Part shown: positions 30,539-42,064 of the stretch, one piece after another
How positions within the stretch are numbered: position 1 is the first letter of the stretch
How the letters are laid out: every line of letters starts with the position of its first letter
Assembly (NCBI GenBank): GCA_963930645.1
Contig: OZ005660.1
Location: 199,070,427-199,134,426, forward strand
Length of the DNA: 64,000 nucleotides
From: Salticus scenicus
Lineage: Eukaryota > Arthropoda > Arachnida > Araneae > Salticidae
Reading direction: 5' to 3'
The notes under the pieces: generated by a model
The model's database searches: none
The model's input: only the letters and a program-made list of their open reading frames with translations
What the model was told of the DNA's origin: nothing
Position numbers and translations under genes: made by a program

Positions 30539-32563
30539 CGGCAAGAATTGTTATTTCTAATGAGCGTTTAATGACGTTTTCATAAAGTGACTGGACAAAC
30601 TGCAAAAGGATTTTTAGAATGAATGGACCTCCACGTAGACAAGTAAAATTCGGTGGGCGCACGCCGGAAATACAATTAATACTAAAAGTTATTTTACTAA
30701 TGCAGTGACTGACGCAGAAAAAATAAACTTTTTATTATTCAAATAACTTTATTTCTGATTGAGAACCGCAAGCAAAATAAATTTTTTGTTCTTCAAATAA
30801 CTTGGTTACAAAAATAAAAACTCTATGCGAATAATCTAAAAGAAAAATCAGCTGCAAATTCAGGCCGCAGTCTAATTAATTTGTTATTTGAACGTGATGT
30901 TTTTTCCTGGTTCCTAAATTGTCTACACAGATATTGATGACGAAAAGGAAGAACGTCGCTGACGCCAATGAAAAATTTTTTTAATCAACTCCGTAACAAT
31001 TTCCGTGAGTGTCAGTTTAACGCAAGAAAATGAGCAAACTTCCCATACCGTCGACGAATACAAGAGGCTAGCTGACGACCAGTGCGATTCGTTAAAATCT
31101 ATGGTCTTTTGCCGGTCTCCTTATCCAAGGATCGTGAGTCATCGATCATCTGCTCTCTCTATCCCAGAGAGAAAGAGAAATGTGGAAAGCGCCGATGCCC
31201 CCCGGATTTAGCTTCCAGACATAAAGGAACAACTGTGAAATCTCTCCTATGCGTATGAATAAATTATCATTTTTTTTTATCGATTCCGATGATCTGGACA
31301 AAATGTAAGTGTTTATTATTTTCTTTTGAGAGAAAAGAAGAATTTCAAATGAGGATTTACTTTAAAATGTTAACTTTTACTGAGCATTACTAATTTATCC
31401 TTTAATAGATTTCAAAGTTAATAAGTGGGTAAATAAAAATAAATAAAATAATAATTAAATTTTTAAAATACTTATTATCAGATTTTCTTTTCGATTTTGG
31501 TTGAATTTTCAAATAATTTATTTTTATTTTATTTTATTTTTTTTTCTGTTTGGTAAATTTTCGCGTTAATAATAATAATAATAAAACAAAATTAATAAAT
31601 TTTTTTTTGTTGTTAAAGTCGTAATTATTCCTAATAATTATTATTTTCTAGTAATTTTGAAATTATTTATCCACTTTTTTGTTTTAAATGTTTGTTATTT
31701 CTTGTTGTCATAAAATCGTTTTCAGTTGAAAAAAAAAAAAAAAAATCTGATGACATTTAAAAGTATTATTTTAGTGTTGATTTTTTTTATGCTTGAAGTT
31801 AAAATTTTGCCTTCCGAATTATAATAAGAGTTGTGTTTATTTAAATGTGTATTATTTCGTGTTGTATTTATCTCAAGTACTTTTAATAATTATGCATGGG
31901 TATTTGGTATATTTATTATTTCTTAATGTTATTTCATTTTATATTTATAAATCATAAAATCGTTTTCAGTTAAAAAAAAAAAAAAAAAAAAAAAAAGAAG
32001 GAATATTTTTTTTCTTTCTCTGATGACATTTTTAGTTATTTTGAAATTATTTTTAGCATTATTATGTTAATAAGGAATGAAAGAAAGATATTTTAATTAT
32101 CAAGAATTTTAAAATTTCATGATTTCTTTTGCTTAACAAAAATAATTTTTAAGTTAATCTTCTACAAAAATAAGAATTTTCAAACCTTTATTAAATTAGA
32201 AAAAGAAAAAAAAAAAAAAAAAACTTTATAGTAATAACTTTCAGGGGATTTTCTTTTTAAATATTTCATTTCGGTCAATTTTCGTTCTTTTTACATGTTT
32301 AAAAAAGTTTATTTTCATATATTATCCATTTTTGTTTATAAAAATGGGATTTTGTGTTTTCCTTTTCTTTAATTGCAAAAATTATTTTTAAGTTACACAT
32401 CTTTTTCACAATTTTAGACAGTTTTCAACTCTAATCTCTGAGTTTAGTAATTGTGTTGTGATTGGTATTTTTTTCATAAGGTTCCATATTTTTAATTTTC
32501 ATTACTTATTATTATTTTTGTATAAATATTTTGAGTTAGTAAACCCTAGAGTGTAAAGTTAAA
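30539..32563 (+). other. Long leader of the older gypsy-like element
   Basis: About 2 kb between LTR and gag without recognisable coding sequence. A small ORF (31005-31211, non-ATG) has no known family. The rest is AT-rich with A/T runs. The sequence just after the LTR (ATTTGAAAGCCGGCAAG) does not start with TGG, so the primer-binding site is unclear. Confidence 0.5.
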
Positions 32564-33133
32564 TTGTCAGAAGGGGAATACTCTAGGGCTAATAGCCCTG
32601 CGAATACGGAAAAGCATGAGGAGGAAGAAATTAATTATGCTATCGCCGAAAATACCAAATTAGATATAATTAATTTTGAAAGTGAAGCTGGTATGGAATT
32701 TGAGGCCTGGTTAGCGTATTTTGACAGTATATGTTTAGATCATCATAAAGACGAACTTTGGAAGGTCAAAAATATCCATAAATATTTGAAAGGGAAAGCA
32801 TTAACCGTTTATATCAATAACTGCATAGAGGCCCTACATTGGGAAGAAATAATATTATTGTTCAGGGAAGAATTTTCGGGACCTCAAACTGTGTCTATTG
32901 CTGATTTCAGTGAAGTAAAATTTAAAATTGGAGTAGATTTAAACGAGTATTATCAAACAAAAGTTAAAATTGGTAGAAAATTAGGACTAACCTCAAAATT
33001 AATTCTAGAAGCACCAACTGACGGCTTACCTTTAGAGCTACGACAACTAGTGGCTGTACGCGGACCCGAAACTACTAATCACTGGCGCGAAATTGTCCAC
33101 ACACTTACAACATTCAACAACCAGATAAAGTGA
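32564..33133 (+). pseudogene. gag of the older gypsy-like element
   Basis: 189 open codons ending in a TGA. The region with EAWLAYFDSIC (about 47-57), HKYLKGKALTVYI and LLFREEF looks like a retrotransposon capsid. The first codon is TTG, where an ATG would be expected in a eukaryote, so the start is mutated or lies elsewhere. The rest of gag is in other frames downstream. Confidence 0.75.
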
Positions 33134-33175
33134 CCAAAAAACTTGAACTGTCACCAGTAACTACTCAAATGAGTA

Positions 33176-33559
33176 ATGTTAGGTCACAATTACAGACACC
33201 AAGATTCAGAAGTGACTTTTATAATAACCGACCATGGACCTACCGATATCCTTACCAAATTGCCCCCACAACGAGGGTATGCACCAATAAATGCAAATAA
33301 TCCACCACGAATGAATAGACTTCCTAGAAACACCTCTAACGTGCACTTTCAGGGAAGGTTTCCACCAGCCCCGTGCCATATTTGCAAAACTTTTGGAATC
33401 TTAAATGCATATCATTGGTCACGAACTTGTCCGTTTAGAATGCAACAGACAACTCCTCTACCTGTACCTACACCTAGTTTAACATCTACACCAACTCCGG
33501 CGATTATGCCAAGTAGTGAAGAGAATCAAAACAGAGAGAATGTTGAACGTGACTGCTGA
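33176..33559 (+). pseudogene. gag C-terminus with zinc knuckle, older gypsy-like element
   Basis: In a frame shifted from the capsid part. Contains a cysteine/histidine knuckle CHIC ... YHWSRTC (about residues 64-82), followed by a Pro/Thr-rich stretch. Nucleocapsid-like role inferred from position and motif. Confidence 0.7.
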
Positions 33560-33565
33560 CGGTTA

Positions 33566-33770
33566 ATGGTGTCCGGACACCTCTCACAATCACATTGGCC
33601 AATAAAAATAAACCGTCGACCTAGTAACGACAAACATCTCCCTAAAAAGACTCTCCCTTTACTATTAGATTCTGGAAGTTCTTTAATAGTTATTTCTTCG
33701 ACACTAGTAAAAAAATTAAAGTTAAAAAAGATTCGCCTTTCTAACCCAATCTCTGCTAGACAAACCTGAC
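33566..33770 (+). pseudogene. Protease fragment, older gypsy-like element
   Basis: The retropepsin motif LLLDSGSS is at about residues 32-39, followed by VKKLKLKK. The frame stops at 33767-33769, and the remaining protease part continues in other frames to about 33960. Confidence 0.75.
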
Positions 33771-34059
33771 GAGTTATTCAAATTAAGTACAAATGTAATG
33801 TTAATTTAAGAATAGGTAATAGTACAAAAAATGTAGACATGTTTGTGATTCATGGCGATTTACCCTATGTATTACTCCGACTACCTCATTGCACTCTATT
33901 TAGGTTAAATATTAATTTAGTTGAGTTTACTATCTCACAAGATAATAAAAACATGCCTTTAAATGATAAGGATCAAACTGAATACGAGTCTTTGTATATA
34001 TCTAACCCTATATTGAAAAAACAAGTGGAGAACCCCCCTGGGAATCCTGTATACAATTC

Positions 34060-34275
34060 TCAGTGCGCTTCACAACACTTTTCAACTCCTACAACTGCAA
34101 ATTCAAATATTGTTAGCGCTCCATAACACTTTTCAACTCCTACAACTGCAAATTCAAATATTGTTAGCACTTCACAACACTTTTCATCTCCTACAGTTGC
34201 AAGTTCAAATATTTTTAGAACTCCACAACAATCTTCCATTCCTACAACTACAAATTCCAATACTCTTAGAATTCC
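34060..34275 (+). repeat. 51-bp minisatellite in the protease-RT linker
   Basis: About four units of 51 bp (17 codons), each with CAACACTTTTCA(A/T)CTCCTAC followed by GCAAxTTCAAATATT; the common ACAAC phrase recurs at steps of 51 bp. A TAA inside the array (34124-34126) breaks the frame. It would encode a Ser/Thr/Pro/Asn-rich linker. Confidence 0.85.
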
Positions 34276-34329
34276 CCAAGAATCACCAAACCCCACTGGA
34301 TCTAATTCAACTACTGGTAATCCATTACC

Positions 34330-35410
34330 TAAACTGTTAAGTAAATATGTTAAAATTTTTGCTAAAACAAAATATGATGTGGGTCGTATCAGAATGGAAC
34401 CTCAAAAAATATATTTACATTCTGACTTATCTGTTTCTTTAAGAGCATATCGCATCTCTCGTAAAGAGGAAGCTGAAATTCAAGAGCAGGTCCAAAATCT
34501 GTTGAATGCTAAACTCATAAGGTAAAGCCATTCTCCTTACTCTGCACCTGTAACTTTAGTCTATAAAAGGGAAGAAGGAAAGAAAACAAGGCTATGATCG
34601 ACTTCCGAAAACTAAACGCTATTACAATAACTGATGCTGAACCCTTACCTAGAATAGATACATTACTAGGTAAATTAGTCCAATCTAAAGTTTTCTGTAC
34701 ATTAGATTTAGCTAGTGGATATTGGCATATTCCTATCCACCCGAAATACACAGAGAAATTAGCTTTTGCCACGACTTTTGGCTTGTATGAATGGCTTGTA
34801 TTACCTTTTGGCTTGAAAAATGCCCCTGCCATATTTAACCGTACCATAAGGAGAATTTTACAAAAATACAAAATTGATTTTGCTTGTAATTATTTCGATG
34901 ATATCATTATATTTTCTGAAAATGAAGAGGAGCATATGGCGCATTTAGAAAGAATTTTTCAAATTTGTATAAATGAAAATCTAAAACTAAAATTATCTAA
35001 ATGTAATTTTGTTAAGTCTAAAATAAATTTTCTTGGGTATGAGGTTTCCAATGGTACAATTACACCTGACAATCCTAATATTGAAATAATCAAAAAATTA
35101 GAACGCCCCAAAAATGTTAATGAGCTACAGAGTTTTTTAAGATCCGTGAATGTTTATAACAAAATCATTTCAAATTATGCTAAAATTCGGTATCCCTTAA
35201 ATAACTTGCTTAAGAAAAATGTTCCTTATGTATGGACTGATAAATGTGAACAGTTATTTCAAAAATTAAAAAATGCTTTAATTGAAAAACCCATTCTGAA
35301 TTTGTATAACCCCAAGAAACCATGTCATTTGTTTGTTGACGCTTCAAGTCATGGAGTTGGATGTGTAGTGAAACAACCCGATGAAAATGAAAAATTACAC
35401 CCCATAGCAT
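34330..35410 (+). pseudogene. Reverse transcriptase and start of RNase H, older gypsy-like element
   Basis: The N-terminal RT part (34340-34590) is in other frames with a TAA at 34523. From 34594 a long open piece has MIDFRKLNAIT, catalytic D38 in TLDLASGYW, PFGLKNAPAIF (about 71-81), the active-site YFDD at 100-103, FLGYEV and the thumb/connection. RNase H begins with FVDASSHGVG (about 249-258). The frame runs into foreign sequence at about 35411, where the 766-bp insertion starts. Confidence 0.9.
35395..35410 (+). repeat. Left copy of a 16-bp target duplication
   Basis: TTACACCCCATAGCAT here and TTACACCACATAGCAT at 36177-36192 differ at one base. They bracket the 766-bp insertion. Confidence 0.85.
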
Positions 35411-36176
35411 TAAAAACATCACTTCTTTTTAAATTTTAAATAAGATCGTTTTTCTGCACTTAAATGCATTGTATCTCTTAGCTGGCTCAGCTCACCCTGT
35501 TATGTTTACTTTACTGCAATTCACACATGGGAGAAAATTTGGTTCTTCATTCCTAGTGGTGATGTCATCTCACACTATTCTGAGAACCAATAGGGTGATG
35601 TTCTGACCCCACCTTCTGTTATCCCGGCGATTTTAAATTCAGTTATGTTTGAGCAGTACTCCAGGTAGCAGCATGGGTAAGAAATGTTTGTTTAAGTCTG
35701 TTTTTAAAGGGACTATAACCATTCTATCATTTGGAGAGAGAATGCCTACTTTATAACAATAAAATGTTTATTATCAGTTTATATTGCTACAGATTTAAAT
35801 TAAAAAAAAAACATCTATTTTATGTCTTGCTTAATATTGGATTCACTAGTGTTGATTTGAAAATAAAGAATAAAATTTTGATGCAACTGTATGACTTGCT
35901 TAAAATATTATTTTGTGCTGCATTTTTCCTCTTAAAAGCATTCTAGCAATCAAGTGAATTTATTCCTCTTGAATTTATTCCTCCTTACATATATAAAAAT
36001 AATTTGATATATGTTTGACTTTATGACCAAAAGAACAAAAAGGGTTTAGCAGTCACAATGTAATGTTACCACATGTACGCCATGAGGTTTTTGATCCTCA
36101 CAAAGTAACTTCTGTTGCTAATTAAAATCAAAAATATGAATAAAATAAATTAAAAATATAAAAGTAAATGAATTAT
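35411..36176. mobile_element. 766-bp insertion in RNase H, unknown identity
   Basis: Interrupts the retrotransposon frame between LHPIA and YHSRNL and is flanked by the 16-bp duplication above. A duplication of that length and an A-rich right end fit insertion by LINE machinery. No LINE ORF or tRNA-like head was seen. The left half has moderate GC and contains GTAGCAGCATGGGTAAGAAA, which looks like an ATG followed by a splice-donor-like GTAAG. It could be a retrocopy of an unspliced or partly spliced host transcript, but I recognise no gene. Confidence 0.65.
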
Positions 36177-36634
36177 TTACACCACATAGCATATCATTCC
36201 CGAAATTTAAAAGATTATGAAAAAAATTATGCCATTACAGAACTGGAATGCCTTGCAATTATAGATGCATTAGATAAATTTTATCATTATTTACATGGAC
36301 ACAAATTTATTATCCATACAGATCATGCCGCCATTACTTGGCTTAAAAATGTAAAAAATTTAGAGGACGTCTTTTCAGATGGTCATTAAAACTTAGCATG
36401 TTTGATTATGAAATAAAATATCAAAAAGAATCTACCAAGATTGAAGCCGATATGCTGTCCAGACTACCTGAGTCCCAACATAATTCCCATCATAACTCGC
36501 ATCATGTCCACCTCCTTGTCGTAAATGAAATTAAAAGTATGCAACAACAGGAAAATGTAATTATTAATAGTAAAAACTATATAGAAATTAATGATCTCAT
36601 TGTAACGAAGGAAAAAGTTTGTATTAGATTATAG
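36177..36634 (+). pseudogene. RNase H, second part, older gypsy-like element
   Basis: Continues RNase H after the insertion: YHSRNLKDYEKNYAITELECLA (second acidic residue E) and FIIHTDHAAITWL (third, D). A frameshift near 36380 leads into MLSRLPE, the end of the domain, in another frame (36398-36634). Confidence 0.85.
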
Positions 36635-36639
36635 TTCCA

Positions 36640-37725
36640 ATGTCACTAAGATTAACTTTATTAAACAAGGCCCATGCACAATTCGGTCATCCAGGTATTC
36701 AAAAGATGATAAATTTAACTACCCCTCAATATTATTGGCTCTCAATATTATTGAGGGCCAATATTATTGAGGGGTTGACATTGAAAATTTTCAAGACATT
36801 GAAAATTTTGTTAAATATTGTCATACGTGTCAAATTAATAAGAAATATAAACAAAAAAAGATTTGGATTATTACAGCAGGTTCCCCCAACAGACAGGCCC
36901 TTTCAATGTTTATCGTTAGACACTGTTGGAGGATTTAATTATTACAAATCAACAAAAAAGTATCTGCATTTGGTCATCGACCAGCCGACTCGGTACGTAT
37001 GGGGATTTACATCAAAAAGTGTGACAACTGAAACTTATACCAACTTTTTGAAACAAATTTTCCAAATACAAGTACCTAAAAAACTGTTAACAGATAGGAA
37101 TGCTGCATTTACTTCATCACGCTTTAAGAAATTTTTAAGAAATTATAATGTTAAACATATTGTTACTAGCAGTCATCACCCGCAGACAAATGGAAAAGTA
37201 GAACGCGTTAATCAAACTTTTGTAACTAGACTTAAATGCAAAGTAAATTCCATTTCATCTAAAGTACCTTGGACCAAATTATTAGAGGAGGTTCTAAGTC
37301 AATATAATGCCACCCCTCATTCAGTTACAAAATTCTCACCTAGTTATTTATTATTTGGAAACTTTCCTTATGATCATTTAATTCCCAACAACAGTTATTA
37401 TTCCAAAGTGGATAAAGCTAGAAAGTTAGCAAAAGAACACACAATAGAATACCATAATAGAAATAAAGTAATATATGATGCTCGGTTTCTCCCTTCTAAA
37501 TTTAAAGTTTGTGATAATGTATTATATGAAAAATTCCATTATACTAATACGCGTAAATTAACCTACCCATACTCAGGACCGTATACAATATTAAAGCAAT
37601 TATCAGATGTCAATTTTGAAATAAATAGGCCAAATCCTCATTTCAAGAAACAATCCGAAATTGTTCAATCCTCTAAATTAAGATATTATAATAATGAACA
37701 AAAATTCAAATTAAGCCATGAATAA
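36640..37725 (+). pseudogene. Integrase, older gypsy-like element
   Basis: 361 open codons. The N-terminal HAQFGHPG starts the zinc site, but the CxxC half (CHTC, near 36820) is in another frame because of a local rearrangement at 36722-36810. The catalytic core is complete: D94 (SLDTVGG), D152 (LTDRNAAF) and E188 (NGKVERV), spacing D-x57-D-x35-E. The C-terminus has YPYSGPYTIL. Ends with TAA at 37723-37725. Confidence 0.9.
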
Positions 37726-39029
37726 CACTAGGTCAGTTCTGCGCTAAACTATTTTTTTTTTATTTTTGCTGTTCTATCTCCCTGCGACGCGTTGGATGAG
37801 AAACCACTGAGTTCGGGGAAATCGGTGGGATGTCGGGAGACATAACTGCCTTTCTTCGACTCAGTGGCACGACTGTGCGGTTGCATGATTGTGCCTCCTT
37901 CTTTTATAAGTAAACATTCAAGTTAAAAAAATATTCAATCATAAATAAAAAACTAAAGTTAATCTCGAAATACGGGTCCTCCACTCCTTAAATTCCCCTT
38001 TTCTCTTAGCCAACTGTTTACCAATGGTCCTCTGAACTCACCTGAGAGAGGTATCCGAGGAACATGGGAAAACATGCGTGCTTATCCCCCTGATGAGAAT
38101 TGCCAAAAATCCACCTTTTTTGCGCTTTAGAATTTTGTTTGGTTGGCAAACTCTCACAGAGTTTCAAGGGTCAAGGTACCCATTTACATAAATTCCTGAG
38201 AAAAGATTTTTTTTTTTTGTTGGTATGTTCGTACTTATCTTAAGAAAGTATACAGAATGATGGGTACTAATAAAAAGTGACTTATTGCTGTCAATTTTAT
38301 GTGTAAATAGAAAATTTTATTAGTCATGATTTGTAATATTAATATAGTTGTTTTTCTTATATTATATACCTGTATTTAATTATATAACAATTTTATATAC
38401 CTATGGAATAATAGTTTAAATCATATAGTTTTATTGTGTCAACATGAAAAAGTGCAAAAAAAAAGAGAAAAAATGACGTTTTATAATTAATCTATTGTTT
38501 AAGTGTTATAATATACAAAAATCTCAACCAAATGGACAGTGTCAATTGATTGGACCTTATATGAACTTGTTAAAAAAACTGTCATGAAAGACAAGTGAAC
38601 ATTAATAATAAACTGGAATAAATACATTGAAATATAATCCAAAGACTTTAGCAACGACCGGTCAACGCCCTATATATTGTGTAAATCCATTTTTTATATT
38701 ATTGTGTGTTATATTTCATTATATTACATTTATGGTAACTATATTGTATTGTAAGCATTTAATCTGGAATTTAAAAATATAAATGTGCATTTGCTATATT
38801 ATTACACCTATTATTACGCATATTTTTATATGAATCACTAAAATGATGGTGAAGACTGTAACCCTCTGTACAAGACTAGGGCAATGAAGAACATTCTGCA
38901 AGAATTGTGGATTTTTTTTTTTTTTTCACTCACCTTTTTCATAAGCAAACTTATTGTTCTTAGAAAATTTTACTTAAATACCAGGTAAGTTCCCACAGTC
39001 TTGTACGCAAGACTGGGGGACCTTTCTTG
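37726..39029 (+). other. 3' non-coding region of the older gypsy-like element
   Basis: About 1.3 kb with no recognisable ORF, hence no envelope gene visible. Two phrases, CTCTGTACAAGACTAGG (about 38870) and CAGTCTTGTACGCAAGACTG (about 38996), are related by inversion. Confidence 0.5.
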
Positions 39030-39045
39030 GACGGGGGGGGGGATA
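39030..39045 (+). promoter_or_regulatory. Polypurine tract
   Basis: A run of ten G followed by A (GGGGGGGGGGATA) immediately before the 3' LTR. Confidence 0.65.
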
Positions 39046-39915
39046 TGAAAGATACAAAATATAATGGATAAAAAAGAGGTAGGAAATAAATTAATATTTT
39101 TATATTTTAAATCATTGTGCTTACATTCTACGGTACTCTTTTTAGATGGCAGAAAGCATTAAAAAGAAATTTCATATTAGATTATAAATTACTCTAAAAG
39201 TATAAAAAATAACGAACTGAAATTACAATCACGATCATCATTATTTGAAAATAAAATAAACAAATTAATCATTTAAGTATTTTTATATCTATAGTTTATA
39301 AATTATCCTAGAAATAAATTTAATAAACAATAGGCGCCGGAAAGATTCAATTAAAGAATAAAAGATTTATGAGTCTAAAATATGGTTTGATTATTTTATG
39401 TCAAATATAAAGCAATAAATAATTATTTTAATGACTTGGTGAGTTGGCAAAATAAAGCGCCGAACAGCTTCGCGATGTCTGTGAAATACGAAATTATAAC
39501 CAATAGAAAACAATGAAAAGGCAGGAAAAGGCGTTGGTTTTGAACAAATAACCAATTAAATGAAATGGGATGGGTTTAGAAACACGCCAATTTACACCAA
39601 AAATTAAGGGTTTAAAAGATGGAACACGCCAAATTTAGTAATCTTTCTTAATCTTTCTTGATTAGCACTTGCCAGTAAAAATTATAACTCCGCGCCACCG
39701 AATTTGAACGTTACGTGTGAGGTCGGGTCACCGGAAAATTCTAGTCACGTCGAGGGACAGATTACAAGACCCCAGCAGACTTCATTGCCTAATATGACTC
39801 GAATACCCGGCCCTGAAATGGACTTTAAATAAAGTAGTTTCCATTTAACCTGCCTTGATTATTTTCTTATGGATTCACGACTGCAAACACGAAATCAGGA
39901 GTCTATGATATCACA
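39046..39915 (+). repeat. 3' LTR of the older gypsy-like element
   Basis: 870 bp, the partner of 29663-30538, ending GATATCACA just before a (TA)n run. Confidence 0.85.
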
Positions 39916-40093
39916 CATATATATATATATATATATAAAATAAATCAATTTAGATCAAGAAATCAATCAAGATAACTAGTTACTTTGTATGGCCTGTGTA
40001 TGTTTCTGTGGTGATTTATTTGACTGACTATTCTTCGTTCTCATTCTTTTCTATTATTATCAAATGCATTATATAATATATATATATATATAC
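39916..40093 (+). repeat. (TA)n plus dispersed repeat copy 2
   Basis: (TA)n at 39918-39937, then the same unit as 18955-19107 (AAGATAACTAGTTACTTTGT, TGACTGACTATTCTTCGTT, ATTATCAAATG), then (TA)n again at 40075-40093. Confidence 0.7.
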
Positions 40094-40778
40094 TGAAAAG
40101 TAACTAATTTCAAAAATGGTATTGGTGCTTGGGTTAAGTCCAATTATCTACGATCTCGGTCTCAAAGGAGATACTCTTCTTTGTAGGTGGGTGTCTTTCT
40201 GAAGAGTCCTATCATGTATGTACTGAATTGCAGAGAAAACAATGGGAACAGCTGAGTAGACGAATACGACCTGAGTTCAATGCTAAAACAAAATTCTTTG
40301 TAAAGTTAAAATGAAAGAGATTAACTATTTAAAAATTATAACTTCATTCGGAAAATGTATAACTTTCAATGTTTATTCAAAAGGATTATAACATTCTGCA
40401 TAAAATCAGCTATGTCTATATGGTAATCTAGTAATTTTTAATAGCGTACATTTCATTAATATAATAAAACAAAAATCAACAAGTATTCAAGGTACTTGTG
40501 AAAAGTTATCCCCGGAATTTTCTTTGATGGTCCATTAGTGCAGCAAAGTGCCGAACGAGATGGCATTATTAATTATACATATAATTATGAATAAGCTAAA
40601 AGTTTAAAATGAAACGTTGATTCGAAGAAAAACACTAATAAAATATGTCATAATTTGCACTACCCAACACGTTTTTCGGAAATGTTTTGGGTGAACCAAT
40701 ATCGCTGAACCTGTTACAGTTGGAGCGTCACTTAAACGAGCTCTCGCCCTCTCCATATCTATTCTTCCTCCGAGGTTT
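40094..40778. other. Non-coding DNA
   Basis: No gene. The first ~45 bp (ATTTCAAAAATGGTATTGGTGC) are the reverse complement of sequence at 29595-29640 just outside the 5' LTR, so the older gypsy-like element is flanked by a short inverted pair. Confidence 0.5.
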
Positions 40779-41689
40779 CGTATATGTAAGGCTCCTATAT
40801 ATACGAGGTGGCGCTTCAGGTATTTTGTTGCCTTAGGGTTGCCACATGTACCCAGCGCATTTCATTGATAAATAAACTGCAGTCATTAATTTTGCCATCA
40901 TGTGTAGTTTTAGAGTACTCATTTTATTATATTTTATAGTTTTAGCTAAATAAAGTGCGGTATAAGATTTTGTTTAACGATAAACTACTATAATCGCTCA
41001 AGAAAAGATTTTCATAACATAATTTGAGAAGAATAAAACAACATTACTTATATTTTCCTTTCTACTTCTGACATGTGATAATGTAAAAATACAGAAAAAT
41101 GTGATATTTTAACCATACTATTCACATTAATTGTGATAAATCGATTTAAGGGGACCATTTCTGACCGTGTATTTGAGTTTTGGCGACATTTTTATAAGAA
41201 ACAGAAACAGCCCTACTAACACATCTTATTCCCAATACCTTCACAGGATATCCTGATAATCTAATGTGAAAAAAAATGTGTTGTTAGGAATATTATTGTT
41301 GCTTATTGCTTTTGTTGCCTGATCGTAGCATCAGATGAAGATTTCTTTAAATTACAAGAAAGCGATAAAAACGCCAAGCGGGAATGCTGCCCTCTTCTGA
41401 GCATAGATATAGTAATAAGACATAGATTGTTCAACGAGGGGGAAAAGTGATGCCTTTTCATTTGGAAAAATACGGCTATTTTACTCTCTTATGGTTATCT
41501 TTTCCCTCGTGAATATACACGGGAATAAACAAAGATAATTTAGCAAATAAAGTTTAAGTAGGTACTAATAGAGAATGAAAAACCCCAGATACCCATTTTT
41601 ATTCCATCCTTTCTTTTATTTTTCCTTCCTCTTTTATTTTTTTTATTTATTTTTTTTTTTTGTCTATACTCTAGTATACGCATGTCTGT

Positions 41690-41880
41690 ACATAACTGAC
41701 TTTCTTTCTTTCGTATTTATTGTTATACTTCTTTGAGATAATAATCGTCTGCATTCATCATGAAAAATAATTTTAATAGATTATAATTTAATAAATAATT
41801 TGTATTGCGTAAATTTTTATAGGATTATATATAGAAGAATGTATTGTGGGGGTCACAACATACTAGTTATATATTAAAAC
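41690..41880 (+). repeat. Dispersed repeat, copy 3
   Basis: Shares ATCGTCTGCATT, TTTAATAAATAATTT and GTCACAACATACTA with 28965-29265 and 4165-4318. Confidence 0.55.
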
Positions 41881-41896
41881 TTCCGCGGCTGCTAAC

Positions 41897-42064
41897 CAGT
41901 GGCAGATTTAAGCCCCCCCCCCCCCCCAAAAAAAAAAAGTAATGCACTAACGTACCCAATTGGATGTTACAATTGTAAATTTTTCATTCATCTGGAATAA
42001 CATCTTGAAAATTCTTTGCCCCCCCCCCCCAAAAAAAAAAAGTTAAGTTCTGGATCCGCCACTG
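41897..42064. mobile_element. hAT-like MITE of 168 bp with C-run/A-run ends
   Basis: CAGTGGCAGATTTAAG at the left, the inverted TTCTGGATCCGCCACTG at the right. Flanked by CTGCTAAC (41889-41896) and CTGTTAAC (42065-42072), an 8-bp duplication with one mismatch. Two C-run plus A-run blocks near 41916 and 42019. Confidence 0.85.

Larger units (their letters stand above)
29663..39915 (+). mobile_element. Older, decayed Ty3/gypsy-like element with ~870-bp LTRs
   Basis: Two long direct repeats (29663-30538 and 39046-39915) enclose gag, a zinc knuckle, protease, RT, RNase H and integrase in the gypsy order, all on the + strand. LTRs differ by many substitutions and small indels (876 versus 870 bp), so it is older than the element at 20.9 kb. 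Coding parts have stops and frameshifts, and a 766-bp insertion splits RNase H. The leader (2 kb) and 3' untranslated part (1.3 kb) are unusually long. I could not settle the target duplication. Confidence 0.9.

Noticed and set aside
31005..31211. Small ORF in the leader of the older gypsy-like element
   Set aside because: Non-ATG start, no recognisable motif, and no sign of conservation; kept only as part of the leader.
37726..39029. Possible envelope gene after pol in the older gypsy-like element
   Set aside because: The interval has no ORF of useful length, no signal peptide and no membrane segment.
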